From: Haberlea rhodopensis
Taxonomy: Eukaryota; Streptophyta; Magnoliopsida; Lamiales; Gesneriaceae
NCBI GenBank assembly: GCA_907163345.1
Contig: CAJQUN010000008.1
Location: 12,091,191 to 12,155,190, forward strand
Direction: 5' to 3'
Length of the DNA: 64,000 bases
Shown here: positions 51,795 to 63,161 of the stretch, piece by piece
Layout: every line of letters starts with the position of its first letter
How positions within the stretch are numbered: position 1 is the stretch's first letter
Made by a program: the position numbers and the translations under genes
Notes under the pieces: generated by a model
The model's input: the letters and a program-made list of their open reading frames with translations, nothing else
Databases searched by the model: none
What the model was told of the DNA's origin: nothing

Positions 51795-53877
51795 TATGAT
51801 GCCCGAGAATTAATGGTAATAATCCCGGAGTGGTAGTGATCCTTAATGGATTTTAATTGTGACAATTATGAAGTAATTGCGGTGTTGGGACTCCCGAGGT
51901 TTTTAAATCCGGTATTTGGGGTCATTGGATCCAATGGTTGAATTGTATTCTCATCGTGATGATAAACCTTGAAATTGGGTTTTTGGTGGGATCTGGGGTC
52001 TGGGGTCTGGGGTGCTTTGAGTTAGGGCTGGTAATGAAAATTGATATTGATAGGTGATTATTGAACACAAATGATTTTTAATGAGTCATGATGTATTTGG
52101 TGAGTACTCAGGATTTTTGAGCCTTGGTACTATATATATACCAAGTGGACTCGGTGTTCAAGGATTTTGATTGGTTTTCTCTCATCTCTCCTCTCTCTCA
52201 CGCCAACCCAATTCACCAACCCTTCCCCTTTTTCTCCTTGGAGCAAAATCGATGGAGGCTCGATTTCAGAGCCAGATTTCTCGAAGATAATTATGTATTA
52301 TTCTTCGCCTCGCATTTATCTTATATTTGATAGTAGTATTGTGGATTTTGGTTAGGATTTGGGTTGAGTTTAAGTTTTAAAAGTTTAAAGATTTTTGGGT
52401 TGGATTGTTTAAGGAGTTATATGGAGTTTATGTTAAGGATTATTGGTTTAATGGCTGTTGGGTTTGTTTATTTGGGGGTTTAAACCTTAAAACACAATTT
52501 TTGGTTGTTTCAGAGCTCGCCGATCGATCGATATATGGGCTCGATTGATTGCACATAATTTGTAAAATTGGATGACGATGTACAGTGCGCTCGATCGATC
52601 GAGCAAAGCTGCCGATCGATCGAGATGGTTGGTCGATCGATCGAGCAAGGAGGAATTTTGGGCATCATTTTGCTGGAGCTCTCGATCGATCGAGCATAAA
52701 TGGCCGATCGATCGAGAGGCCCTGTGCATGCTTCGCCCGGGGTCTTTTAAATTGGTTAATCGTCATGGATTGATGATATAATTGGGGATTGTGAACGTGC
52801 TTGGGCACGTGTTGCATTCTCATAATTAATTTTGAATTATTAATTATGTTTAGCACATAATTCATCGGGTCACGGGACAAAGGCAAGGTTTGTTCGGACT
52901 ACGGAATTATAAGGTACGTATAACGTACGAGCATAATCTTATATCTTATTGCATTTGTTGAATGCACGGTATATTGCATTTGTAATAAATGGACATGTAT
53001 TGTGAACTATATAGTGCCGCTATGGAGCGAGCAACGAATGAGATGTTGTCGCTATGGAGCGAACATCGGTTATGAGGCCGCCTCGGTTGAGCGTGCAAGA
53101 GTATGGAATGCCACCGCTATTGAGCGAGCGATGAAATATGATGTGATAGAACTATGGAATCATGGCATAGATACATGTGTTATCTTCAATCATTAGTTGA
53201 ATGATTTATTCATACTTAATTACGAAATTGGCATCAGATTTTTGGAATTTGATGATTTGGTTATTGTGAGAACAGGAACATCACGGGGAATCCTATGTGA
53301 TTACGATACTATACGGGGATTATCTTTTACGTTTACAGCTTTATGTTCTGTAAATTATGAATTGTGATATTGCTGTTATTGAGATGGTGGATTGGTATGC
53401 TGACCCCGTGTGGGGACTGTCTCTGTTGGGACAAATGGAACAGGTACAACGGTAGCTCCGGAGTTGAGATCGAGCTATGGATTGGAGGTGCTTCCAGGAT
53501 CGAGGTACAAGTGCCGGTATTGAGTAGGGTACTTTATACATTAACACATTCACTCATTTGATGCTCGCATGTGAGTACTGCTATATGTGTATATGGGTTA
53601 TATAAAGGGTATGGGCCTTTCTCTTTTATTTATGGGTTGCATGCAATTAATTAAGGAATTGCTAAATGAATTGAGAACATGTGAGGGTATTTTAAGATGC
53701 ATACTTAAAGGTTGAGTGGTATGGGGGATATGGACATTATATGAGATAATGTAAGAAATTTTATTGTTGGTATATTATGCAATGGTAGCATGTGGTTTCC
53801 CCCCTGATTACATGTTTGTATGCACTAAATACATGGGTTAATACACTAATAGCGGGTTAAGGGCACGTGTCCTTATA
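51795..53877 (+). repeat. E6 5' LTR
   Basis: Shared order with E5: start GATGCCCGAGAATTAATGG, TATA TATATATATACC (52131-52142), CT-rich leader, palindrome cluster (52521-52716), AAG/GTACGTATAACGTACGAG near 52914, hairpin units with GAGCGAGCAACGA, and GGGTTAAGGGCAC before the end. It is shorter than the other family A LTRs. Confidence 0.85.
52521..52716. repeat. CGATCGATCG palindromes with altered arms in E6
   Basis: Same 10-bp core as E3, E4 and E5 but flanked by CT/AG instead of G/C: GCTCGATCGATCGAGC at 52589-52604 (16-bp perfect palindrome) and CTCGATCGATCGAG at 52681-52694. Near copies lie at 52521-52530, 52612-52623, 52633-52644 and 52704-52716. Confidence 0.92.
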
Positions 53878-53881
53878 TTAG

Positions 53882-53893
53882 TGGTATCAGAGC
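53882..53893 (+). other. E6 primer-binding site
   Basis: TGGTATCAGAGC four bases after the LTR end, followed by the same PBS-proximal hairpin as in E5: AGAGCA-gtagtt-TGCTCT, with one loop base changed. Confidence 0.9.
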
Positions 53894-54379
53894 AGTAGTT
53901 TGCTCTTTGGGGCTGTTGAAGGCCAAGGGATGGTTGATAGCACATAGTTTATGCATGATTGCAATTAGTATTGTGTGACACAACTATTATATTTACGTGC
54001 ATATCATGATAAGTGTTCATAAATGGTATATGTTGTGGCTGATCATTGTGACTGCAGGGTCGTATGGATATGTATTATGCATTGTGGTTGCATATATATA
54101 TATTGGATGTTGGTGCACATAGTGAAGAGTCGTTGTTTTATTCCAGTGATGATTTTAATGCTTTGCCCCTGTCATTGAAGAGATGATAGAATATTTGCCG
54201 CTGTCATATCGTAGCGATGAAAGAATATTTGTCGCTAAAATGTTGAAGCGATGGTAAATGCCGCATGTCACATTTAAGCGAGGTTATTCGATGTCGCTAA
54301 TATGTCAAAGCGAGGGGTATCAGTGCCGCGGTCATGACAAGCAAGGTGCATTAAAATACACTGTTATGACAAGATGTGA
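53894..54379 (+). other. E6 interior fragment
   Basis: Non-coding and homologous to E5 from 35236 to about 35560. It ends in the AGCG/CGCT hairpin region (AGCGATGAAAGAATATTTGTCGCT) and is cut by the inverted LTR fragment at 54380. Confidence 0.75.
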
Positions 54380-55178
54380 TGTAAGGACCCCCTAGCCCTT
54401 GATTAATGTATTAACCACTATGTGTGGCACATGCTTTCAATAAAAATCGACCGGGAAACTCAGATGATACTTTACCATTGAATGGCAAATACAAAATTTT
54501 CTTTAATACTCAATGTTAAGATCATCATCCTAACAACAAATAGACTCATAAGGTTCGCCCATTACCATCCCCTTTACACCACTTTTACATTGTGGACTTT
54601 TATAAAAATTTGGGCAGAGTCTCCCCATAAATTGAGCTATCCCGAAACAAAAGCACATCACATAATATAATTCCCGGCCAGGGAATACACAATACTCAAC
54701 AGAATACAGAACACGAAGTAAATTCCCAGCCAGGGAAGACACCACACAATAAGACACTAAAGTGGGTTTCAACACCCACATAATACACCAATGGCTCTCA
54801 TATCATTAGCAATTCTACCCTTAATTACATGCATATAGAATGAAAGAGAGGAAGGCTCATGCCTTTATATACAACACATATACAAGTGTAATCGTGCTCA
54901 CATGCGAGCATCATGAATGTGTATATAATCCTCAGGTGTATATAAGTACACTATACGATACCGTGCTCCATCAAGCCCTGGTACCACGATCATGGGAGTA
55001 AATCCAATCAACAGCTCGAGCTCAACTCCAAAGCCATCGATGTACCTGTTCACCTGCCCCAACAGAGACAGCCCCCAACGGGGTGAGCATACCAATGCAC
55101 AAAATCCCCTAATCACAATAATGAAATTCATAATTTACAACAAAAGTAAATACTAATGAATTTTAAATGATACTCCCT
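54380..55178 (-). mobile_element. Inverted family A LTR fragment
   Basis: Starts, on the plus strand, TGTAAGGACC, the reverse complement of the LTR end. It is very close to 968-1767: the frame 54898-55131 matches 1013-1246 at about 67 of 77 residues, and both share the CCCGGCCAGGGAA region absent from E4-E6. It stops at GATACTCCCT (55178), where the GTGCACCAG array starts. Confidence 0.88.
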
Positions 55179-55740
55179 TGTATTTCGTGCACCAGTCGTT
55201 TTTTTGTTAATTTTGTGTATCAGTTAATTAACACAAAGTTCGTGCACCAGTGTTGTATATTCACGCATCAATGTTATATTTTCGTGCACCACGAAATTAA
55301 AATCAGTAACTAATGCATAAAACATAGAAAAAGAATGTGATGCACGAACGATAATCGCAAGTGGGTGATGCACGAACCATATAATTAAGTAAGTGATGCA
55401 CGAATCATTTAATTTCGTGCACCAGTTTTGTATTTCATGCATCAGTTTATTAACACAAAGTTCGTGTACCAGTGTTGTATTTTCATGCATCAGTGTTATA
55501 TTTTCATGCACCAAGGTTATATTTTCGTGCACCAGTTACTTTTTATAATTTTCGTACACCAGTTACTTTTTATCATTTTCGAGCACCAGTTAATTTTTAA
55601 GATTTTTGTGCATCAAAGTTATATTTTCGTGTACCACTTACTTCTTATAATTTTTGTGCAGAGTTACTTTTTATAATTTTCGTGGACCAATTAATTTTTA
55701 TTATTTTCGTGCACCAATTAATTTTTCTCTGGATCATCTT
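55179..55740 (+). repeat. GTGCACCAG minisatellite, ~26-30-bp units
   Basis: About 18 imperfect units of the form TTTTCGTGCACCAGTTA plus a short T/A tail. Three or four units at 55340-55410 are in the opposite orientation (GTGATGCACGAAC). Long frames on both strands (MHENITLVHENITL; HQCYIFMHQGYIF) come from the repeat and encode no known domain. Confidence 0.85.
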
Positions 55741-57109
55741 CTTCGTTGCAGCATCTTACTGTCAGTCTGTAAATTTTGGAAATGAGCAAACAAGCACGTA
55801 CACCAACGCATACCTTACTTCTTCATCCATATGCATCAGTCAAAGCCATGAGAGTTTTTTTAGAAAAAAGCATACCAACAGATTTTCGCTGTCTAGAATT
55901 CAGCGTCGGTATTCAAATTTATAATTCGCATACACACACAGTATATACGCACACACGATGGAATGTGCAGAGTAGATCCAGAAATTATGTGCAGAGTAGT
56001 CCGAGGTCTTCTTCGATTCAAAAAGACTCAAATGCTACGAACAATTTAGATTCTTCGATTCAAATTAAATGTGAATCTTATTATTTTTAGGATCTGATGC
56101 GACGAGATGAGGCGACGAAATGAATAATGATCTGAGAATCGCCGGAAAATTTTAGCAGAAAATTTAAGTTGGGGAGCGACAAGATGAGGAATAAAAGAAA
56201 GATCTAAAATTAGGTTTATGGTGTTTTCAGTTGAATGATATTTTGATAACTAAAAAAATACATTTTCAAACTAATGTTTAAAAAATTGGACTTATGTAAA
56301 TATAATTTTCTCTTAGTGTATTTTTTGGTAAAAAAAATTTTTCTCCAAATTTATTTGTAATAAGATTTTGTAAACGATGTGTATTTGCAATTCCCCATTA
56401 AAAAAAATGACTACCTGACATTCGATTCTCTTCACCTAAAAAAATTTGAGATGTCTGTTACGTTAAAAAATTGTCTACTGCCGAAATTTGGCTGAAGAAC
56501 ATTGAAGGTGAGGAAGACTTTTCAATCTTCTCTGTCATATCTCAGACCCTTTTACAAAACACTCTTTCTCATTAAAAAATCTCACAGCATCTTCTCTTTT
56601 GATCACATACAACTTTCAAACTTTGGAAAAAAATTCGAAAAAAAAATTTCTTTCCACGGCCGGTCACTGTTCATAGACGGCGTCCATTAAAGCTGGAAGG
56701 AGTACTGATTTTGGTTGTTTGTTGTTGTTACTTGCTACCAAAAAGTTTTTTTTTCTGGCTGCCATGGAGAAGCAGTTGCGGTGCGCGTGTCGCCTAAGGA
56801 AGTGGCGCACTCACTCGACCATGGCTCAGCCCGTTCGCTCCTTCTCCTAGTTTTTTTTTTTTTTATATAAGAAATTGGTGATTTTTCCTCGTCTGCTTTA
56901 CCACCGTAGGTGGTGCTGTCGCTGCGCGAGCCATTCGCCATCCCTCATCGGCAGCGTCACTGCCGCAGGGCGTGCTTCGTTCACCATTTGTTGTCGGGAG
57001 TAAAAAAATTCATTCTTTCTCCCTTTCGGATTAACGAAAAACTTAGTGCAAAGTAAATGACAACCCAAAAAAATTAAATGATTTTGGCGAGATTAAGTTT
57101 TTTGGCTCT
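55741..57109. other. Unassigned sequence
   Basis: No recognisable gene. 55741-56100 continues from the array without repeats. 56230-56660 is very A/T-rich with poly-A and poly-T runs. 56755-57000 is GC-richer with GCGCGTGTCGCC and CGCTGCGCGAGCC. The minus frame 56735-56941 has no domain. Confidence 0.4.
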
Positions 57110-57579
57110 TGTTGGGAAATATATAGTAAATCAAATATCGAATCGGATTATCGATACACCTGATTATATATATTTGCAGCGGAATGATTATCCAAGATAT
57201 TTGCGCTAATCTACGAGCCTCCGAAACCTCTTTTTTTAGCAGGTTAATAAATTACTACCAGAGCAATTTCATATGTGCCCACGCTTTAAACCCTCAAAAT
57301 AGAGAGATATTCTTGTGATTGTTGTGTATCAAATTTGGAGACTAGCATCCCATTTATAACACATCTCATGTTGTAGAGATCAATTCTTCATGAAACACGT
57401 TCGTGCCTTATGTAGCCACATCAATCTTCAGAATTTGTGCATACTAATATATGTGCCGAGACACGTACAAGTTCTGAGACACATTCCAAGACACGTCTCG
57501 TGCAAGACGTGTTACGTCAACTCGGTAGCTATACACATGCATGCATATGTGGTCTGGTCAATCCGACCCATTTACATAC
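57110..57579 (-). repeat. E7-type LTR, second copy (partial)
   Basis: Aligns with 46680-47185 with a deletion of about 30 bp near 57290. It starts TGTTGGG. On the minus strand the next bases read AGAGCCA, which could be the end of a TGGTATCAGAGCCA site, but the TGGTATC part is missing. The far end is lost at 57579. It could be the displaced 5' LTR of E7 or an independent copy. Confidence 0.6.
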
Positions 57580-58354
57580 ACAAATATAATACACAAACTT
57601 GCTTCCATTTATTTTAAAAAGTCTCTTAAAAAAGGTTTATTTAAACGACACTTTTCATGATCAAACCTTCATGAAATTTAGACATTCAAACTTATGAAAC
57701 GTATTATTATAATACTTATCAATATCTTGCAGTTATCAATAATTTAAAAATTATTTGAATATATTGATATTTTTATTCCTCCCTTAAACATTCATTTTGA
57801 AGCAATTGGCACATAGATATGTGTCACAGTATAGAGAAGGAGGGCCCACCTTTTCTAGTAATAAAATGGAAACATTTGTGTATAACTGATTTGAACCATA
57901 TTTATATACTAACTCAATATTAAAATATAATACATTTTAAATAATAAAAAAAACATAAACTAACATACTAACCATTTAGACCGATCATATTAAGTTGGTT
58001 CATAAATTATGCCTAAACCGTATCCATATACATATTTTACTAGAAAAAGAGTATATGCGAAGATAGTACTTCCACATATTTATTTTTAATCCTAAAAATT
58101 TAACCTGCTATTATAAATATCTCTATTATATGAGACTCATTTTTTTCCCAATAAAAGCGTGCTTTCATTGAAAGTAATAAAACTCATATAAATATCGACA
58201 ATGAGAAAAGGAATAATGACAAACTTGCAAGAGCTAAACTAATGTTTCATAGAAAATTCTAATGAATGAGCTGTGGTAATTGATAAGGGGAACATTTTCA
58301 TATCAATATCAAGGTGAAATTATCCATTTAATTTGATTGTTTTGATATGTGCAA
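57580..58354. other. AT-rich intergenic sequence
   Basis: No ORF, no terminal repeats, no tandem structure seen. Confidence 0.5.
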
Positions 58355-58711
58355 TAATAATCTATTAGTTAAGTCCTAAATGTAAATAATGTATCAATCT
58401 TATAATCATAACATATGGAATTCGACAATATAAATGTGCAATAATTTAATATATCAACTCCGAAATGCAATAATGAAAACTAGAGATGAGATCTATTTTA
58501 ACTTAGATTTCAAGAAAATAATAAGGTATAAATATATTCATATTTTTAAGGAATTATATTTAGTTATTTTTTTGTTAATTTAATCAAATATTAATTGACG
58601 ATATAGATGGTACCATAGAGTTATGTAAGAATTTCATAAAAGATATTGTCTTATTAAATAATTAATATTATGTTTTTCCTTTTAGATAACAACTACAAAT
58701 TTTTTCTTGTA
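58355..58711 (+). repeat. Dispersed AT-rich repeat R1, copy 2
   Basis: Aligns with 11050-11440. It is interrupted at TA (58710-58711), where the pogo-type element begins; the other copy continues uninterrupted at this point. Confidence 0.75.
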
Positions 58712-59877
58712 CAGTTAAACCTCGATAAATGAATATTCGATAAGGTATTAACCTCGTTTATATAATAATTTCTTTCGATAAAGTATTAACCTCATTTATA
58801 TAATAATTTCTTTCGATCCCGACTTGGACCAACGGACTAAAGTAATAACCTCACTAAATGCATTAAGTAATAAAACTATTTCCTTAAGTGCCCAATAAAA
58901 ATATAAATTAATAATTATTGAATTATTATAGATATATATATATACACCCAAACCTTTCATTCAATTAAGAATAATCATACAAGAAGTCATTTCTTCTGAA
59001 AAATGCATCTATAGTTGATTGTTTTTCTTTCCACCTGAAACCAAAGTGAATATTATTCTTAACTTTTTGTAGTGCAGCCACAACTTCTGGTATAATATGT
59101 TCATGTTGTAGCAAGTAGTTGTTTAAGGTGACCATTGTTTGAAAGGCCTCTTTTGACGATACATTTGAGACAACACGACTATCTTCTGGCCCTGGATCAT
59201 TTCATCATCATTGTTCTTTACTGACTGGATAATTTCTTTGTCTATAGGCAATTCCATAATTGCATCATTATCGCTAGGATAGTTCAAAAGATGTTCGACG
59301 TCCATCACATTTTCGCAGCATAAATTAGAAATGACATCATTTAATCATTGGATGTCTCATCTAATTGACCAACTTCTGGTTCAGGAACAATATCTTCTTC
59401 TGACCAAATCTTGTAATGCCTAAAATAATTAGTAATTGTTGTTGCCTTCACATCAAATTTCCAAGCCATGCTAGCACAATTAAGAACATTCAAAATATTA
59501 ATTTTTTCAGGATTTGGTAATTCACCATCAAGGCCCCGCAAGATGGTAGAATAAAAACGACGACGATAATGAACTTGCAATGCTCGAATAGCATCACATT
59601 ATTGAATCTTAGACATTGTGTTAGGAGGCAAGAAAAGTAACTCTACATTTCATAAGTCTTCCACTACCTTTGGATGAGTTGGGAAATTGTCTACTACCAA
59701 AAGAACATTTCTGGCATTCATTCTTTTATCAAGCCAACCAACATATTCTTGAAAAAGTAAGACAGTCATCCAAGCCTTCTTGTTGGATCGATACTCACCA
59801 CTAATATTGTTCATGTTCACATTTTTAAAGCATCTAGGATTTGCATACTTTTACCAATAACCCAAGGAGGTACTTTG
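58712..59877 (-). mobile_element. pogo/Tigger-type transposon, cut by E8
   Basis: The end CAGTTAAACCTCGATAAATG at 58712 follows TA and matches plant pogo-like termini (CAGTAAAACCTCTATAAATT). The region 58720-58830 repeats CGATAAAGTATTAACCTC and TTTATATAATAATTTCTTT. The element is cut at 59877 by the E8 LTR, so its other terminus is outside the window. Confidence 0.8.
58960..59870 (-). pseudogene. pogo-type DDE transposase, partial
   Basis: Minus-strand reading gives VPPWVIGKSMQ, GEYRSNKKAWMTVLLFQEYV, ARNVLLVVDNFPTHP (the second Asp of the DDE_1 domain), LLFLPPNTMSKIQ, then VHYRRRFYSTILRGLDGEL, CASMAWKFDVKATTITNYF and SEEDIVPEPEVGQLDETSND. Stops occur near 59660, 59600 and 59340. The amino-terminal DNA-binding half lies beyond E8. 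Related host genes are Tigger/CENP-B-like; the stops make this a pseudogene. Confidence 0.8.
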
Positions 59878-61380
59878 TGTTGGGATATGCCCTAAGACAT
59901 GTCATTAGATGATTGTTTATGACATACAATGTATTATGATTTTATTAATGGCAAATCATTATTATATATTATTCGAATATCTGTGCAATATGAATAGATA
60001 TATAAGTTAATGTCCTTAGAATAATATTGTATTATTCTTAAAGATTGTCCCTAGTCAAGTATTATCATGAATCAGGATAATGATAATACATTAAGACTAG
60101 TATGCTTTGATTGATGAATTGTTCATGGATATGAGATATCAAATCAACACATGGGTACATGTTAGAGAACGATGTACTGGACAGACCCACCATGAGAATG
60201 CTACATGGATAGTTATATGAGTGTCATAAGCGATTCTCATAGTGATAATAATGTATGTACTCCTTACGACTTGAGATCATCAGAGATCCCAACATAAGGA
60301 GTTGTGTATCTTGATATTGTCAAACGTTACCTGTAACAGGGTAAACTATAAAGGCAGCTATTGGATACACTACGAACTATGTAGAGGGATGTTGATTGAT
60401 CAAGATAGGATTTGTCCCTCCTATATAACAGGAGAAGTGTTTGGGCCCTTGATCAAGTAAGACTAAAATGCATGGCCGTGCTCGAATGAGTCGATATGTG
60501 ATATCGAGCTTATTCGTTTATTCTAGTTCTACTTGGGGATCAAGAAATAGAGATTGAATATACGAGTGTGACTATTCCATGACTCGTGTTCAATCTAAAC
60601 ACATGGACAAAGGGATTAAGTTACATGGTTAATATTATCACAAGTTCTAAGGTTATGTCGAGTCAAAGACATTCTTGTAATTTGGGTAGCCTTGATGTGT
60701 TGCTAGATACCGCTCATTGCTTGTGACGTAAAATGAAATTTTATGTCACTGCCAACATTACAAGATCCTATCGGGTCGCACAAAAGATTAAATCGATAAA
60801 GGGAATTAAATTCATGGGATGAATTAAATAATTAAGAAGAGTCTTAATTAAATGATTATAAGGATTTAATTAAATCATGGGTTTGGGCCCATGAGACTTT
60901 AAGAAAGTCTTGAACCTTAATTAAATCTTATAATATAAATACAAGGTTATGATTAATTATTAGATGACACAATTCATAATATAACCTAGCCTTAAAAAGA
61001 GCTTGCTCTCGGCCTCCTCTCACTCAACCGAAGGTTCACGGCCGCCACTCACCTCTCGGCCACCGTTGATCCCTACTTGGTGGTGTTAGGTTGTCGTTGA
61101 TCGGTTTTGAACCGGGAGTTCAGTTTTGGTTCAAGAATAAGTCTAGCAACTTGTTCTTGAACGTCCCTTGTTCGATTTGATCGTGTGGATACCGTAGAGG
61201 CAAGACCTTGGAGGTGTTGCTCGTGACTCACGGATTTGGCATCGTTTCTGCATCAAATACGCTACAAGGGTGAGACTCTTATTATCTCTATTCCGATATG
61301 ACCACTTTGTATAGATCCGCGGTTCTAGTAATCCAAAATTTTAAATTCCGCTGCGTTGTATGCTTGTTGGATTGCTTACA
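59878..61380 (+). repeat. E8 5' LTR
   Basis: Starts TGTTGGGATATGCCCTAAG and ends GGATTGCTTACA, immediately before the PBS. TATA TATAAATACAAGG at about 60934, followed by a CT-rich leader (61000-61060). Confidence 0.8.
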
Positions 61381-61381
61381 G

Positions 61382-61394
61382 TGGTATCAGAGCC
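61382..61394 (+). other. E8 primer-binding site
   Basis: TGGTATCAGAGCC, one base after the LTR end; a perfect initiator Met tRNA-type site. Confidence 0.92.
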
Positions 61395-63161
61395 GTGTAC
61401 AAAGCTCGTATCGGATTTATGTGGTTAATTGTTTAATCATATTTAGCTTTGTATTGCATGCTAATAAAACTGTATATAATCATATATGATATGAGTAAAT
61501 CGAGTTTGTGTAATTATCAAAAAATTATATTTGATATAATTAAAGTTTATTGTATACGATACATGAAGGCGCAAAACCGAGCCCATAGCATGAGATGATT
61601 CGGCCACCACCATCACAAATGACACACGGCTGCCACATGAGGGCTAGGGTTTTCAAACCCTTGGCTCGAGATGGTTTAGCCGTTGTGGCTAATAATTATG
61701 CATGGAAGTGTCGAAACAATGCTAAGGTTTTAGAATTTTTGGCTCGATTAGATGGTTGGCGGCTTCCTCCACATGAGAGCTAGGGTTTTTCGAACCCCTT
61801 GGCTCAATGGTCGAGCCGCCACCGTCATAATTCGTGCATGGTTGGACCGTGGCTCGTGGGTAAGAATTTCGAACCATGTCGCTCGATGAACATGAAAAGA
61901 CGTGACGACGGCTAGGGTTTGGAACCCTAGCGGCACCGCATGTGCTCGGACCGTGGCTTGGGCTAGGGTATCGAACCCTAGGCCCATGCATGGTCCAGCC
62001 GTGTGGTTAGATGGGTCGGACCCATTTGGTTCATGTTTTGAGTCGCATTAAGTTTCGTGGCATGTGATGTCCCGAGCGTACGATAATTTCATAAAATTTA
62101 TTTTACAGTTTTATTGGGATTAAATTTTAAAATGTTTAGAATTTAATTCATTAATTGTTATTGCATGTTATATGTGTTGTTTGAGCATGGTGCATGGTTA
62201 TAGCCCTTTAACCTATTAGATAGGATTTGTGAATGTTTGTATTTAAATACGGCCTGCGTGTCGTGCCTTCTCTATTTTTCTAATTGTTATCCCTCCCCTA
62301 CGATCCCCTCGAATGTGACTCGAGGAATTCTCTATATCTTGTAAATGTTATATAGTATAGTTTATTTTATTGATGGAGATCAATGAAGATGGACAAAGGT
62401 GCCGGGATGAGGAGGCCATTCACAAAAGGGAGCCAAAGAGGTGCTTGGAGAAGTTACCTTAGGTTGACCTTTAGGATTTTCTCATTGGCTTGAGAAAATC
62501 ATTAGTTGGGGCTATAACCATGTCACGTTTACTTTATGTTGATGTATGAGATGCATGTTTACTGTTTTATTTAATATTGATGCTTATATATATATATATA
62601 TAGATATGTATATATTCATATATGTACGGGACATATTTTCAATATTAATAAAATCATGAGATCAATAAATCCCTCTTATAATATTAAGTTTAAGATGCCT
62701 TCCAATTAAAAATACTCGTCAAGACTTCGATTGAACATGTGTGGGTTTGCCAAAGCAAAGCACCGTGACAATCTTAGTAAGGCGCGAAAGGATAATAGTG
62801 ATATCCGTGTTATTTTAAAAATTGGGTTTGACTTAACTAGGGTTATCTCAATAGGATTGGGAACCTAGAGGCATGGGGTTGGATAATAATTCATTAGATG
62901 AATTTGAACAAAGCATTGTTCGTCCAATCATCCAAGAATTGCATGTGATTGTAATTGACAAAGTGTTGTCTACCTAAATAACCGAGTCTTGGGCGATTAG
63001 CCAAAGCTAACTCAAGATTAAGTGAAATATGGATCTTGGCCCACTAAAGTTTTCGAGGGTTGATAATTTTAAACAAAATAGTGGGAGTGTCATTTAATAT
63101 AAGACCATATTAAATGATTAAAATCATAAACTTATTTTGCATATTTATATTGTAGATATCC
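61395..63161 (+). other. E8 leader, with telobox-like inverted repeats
   Basis: Non-coding. At 61640-61990 GCTAGGGTTT...AACCC recurs four times (about 61646, 61782, 61911, 61964) in units of 55-135 bp. Each is a small inverted repeat, e.g. GCTAGGGTTTGGAACCCTAGC. A (TA)n run lies at 62584-62602. Frames at 61595-61783 and 61722-61991 are by-products. Confidence 0.6.

Larger units (their letters stand above)
51795..54371 (+). mobile_element. E6: truncated family A element (LTR, PBS, start of interior)
   Basis: LTR 51795-53877 (2.08 kb), PBS, then about 480 bp of the same non-coding interior as E5. It ends where an inverted LTR fragment begins (54380). The LTR is more diverged from E5 than E4 is, and both termini have TG/CA changed to TA (TATGATGCCC, CCTTATA). 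Insertion was into or next to E7. Confidence 0.85.

Noticed and set aside
57110..57579. A complete E7 5' LTR with primer-binding site
   Set aside because: Only AGAGCCA remains beside the border, TGGTATC is missing and the far end is lost, so I list it only as a partial LTR copy.
61640..61990. Interstitial telomere repeat
   Set aside because: TAGGGTT units are single, spaced 55-135 bp apart, and embedded in a copia leader rather than in tandem.
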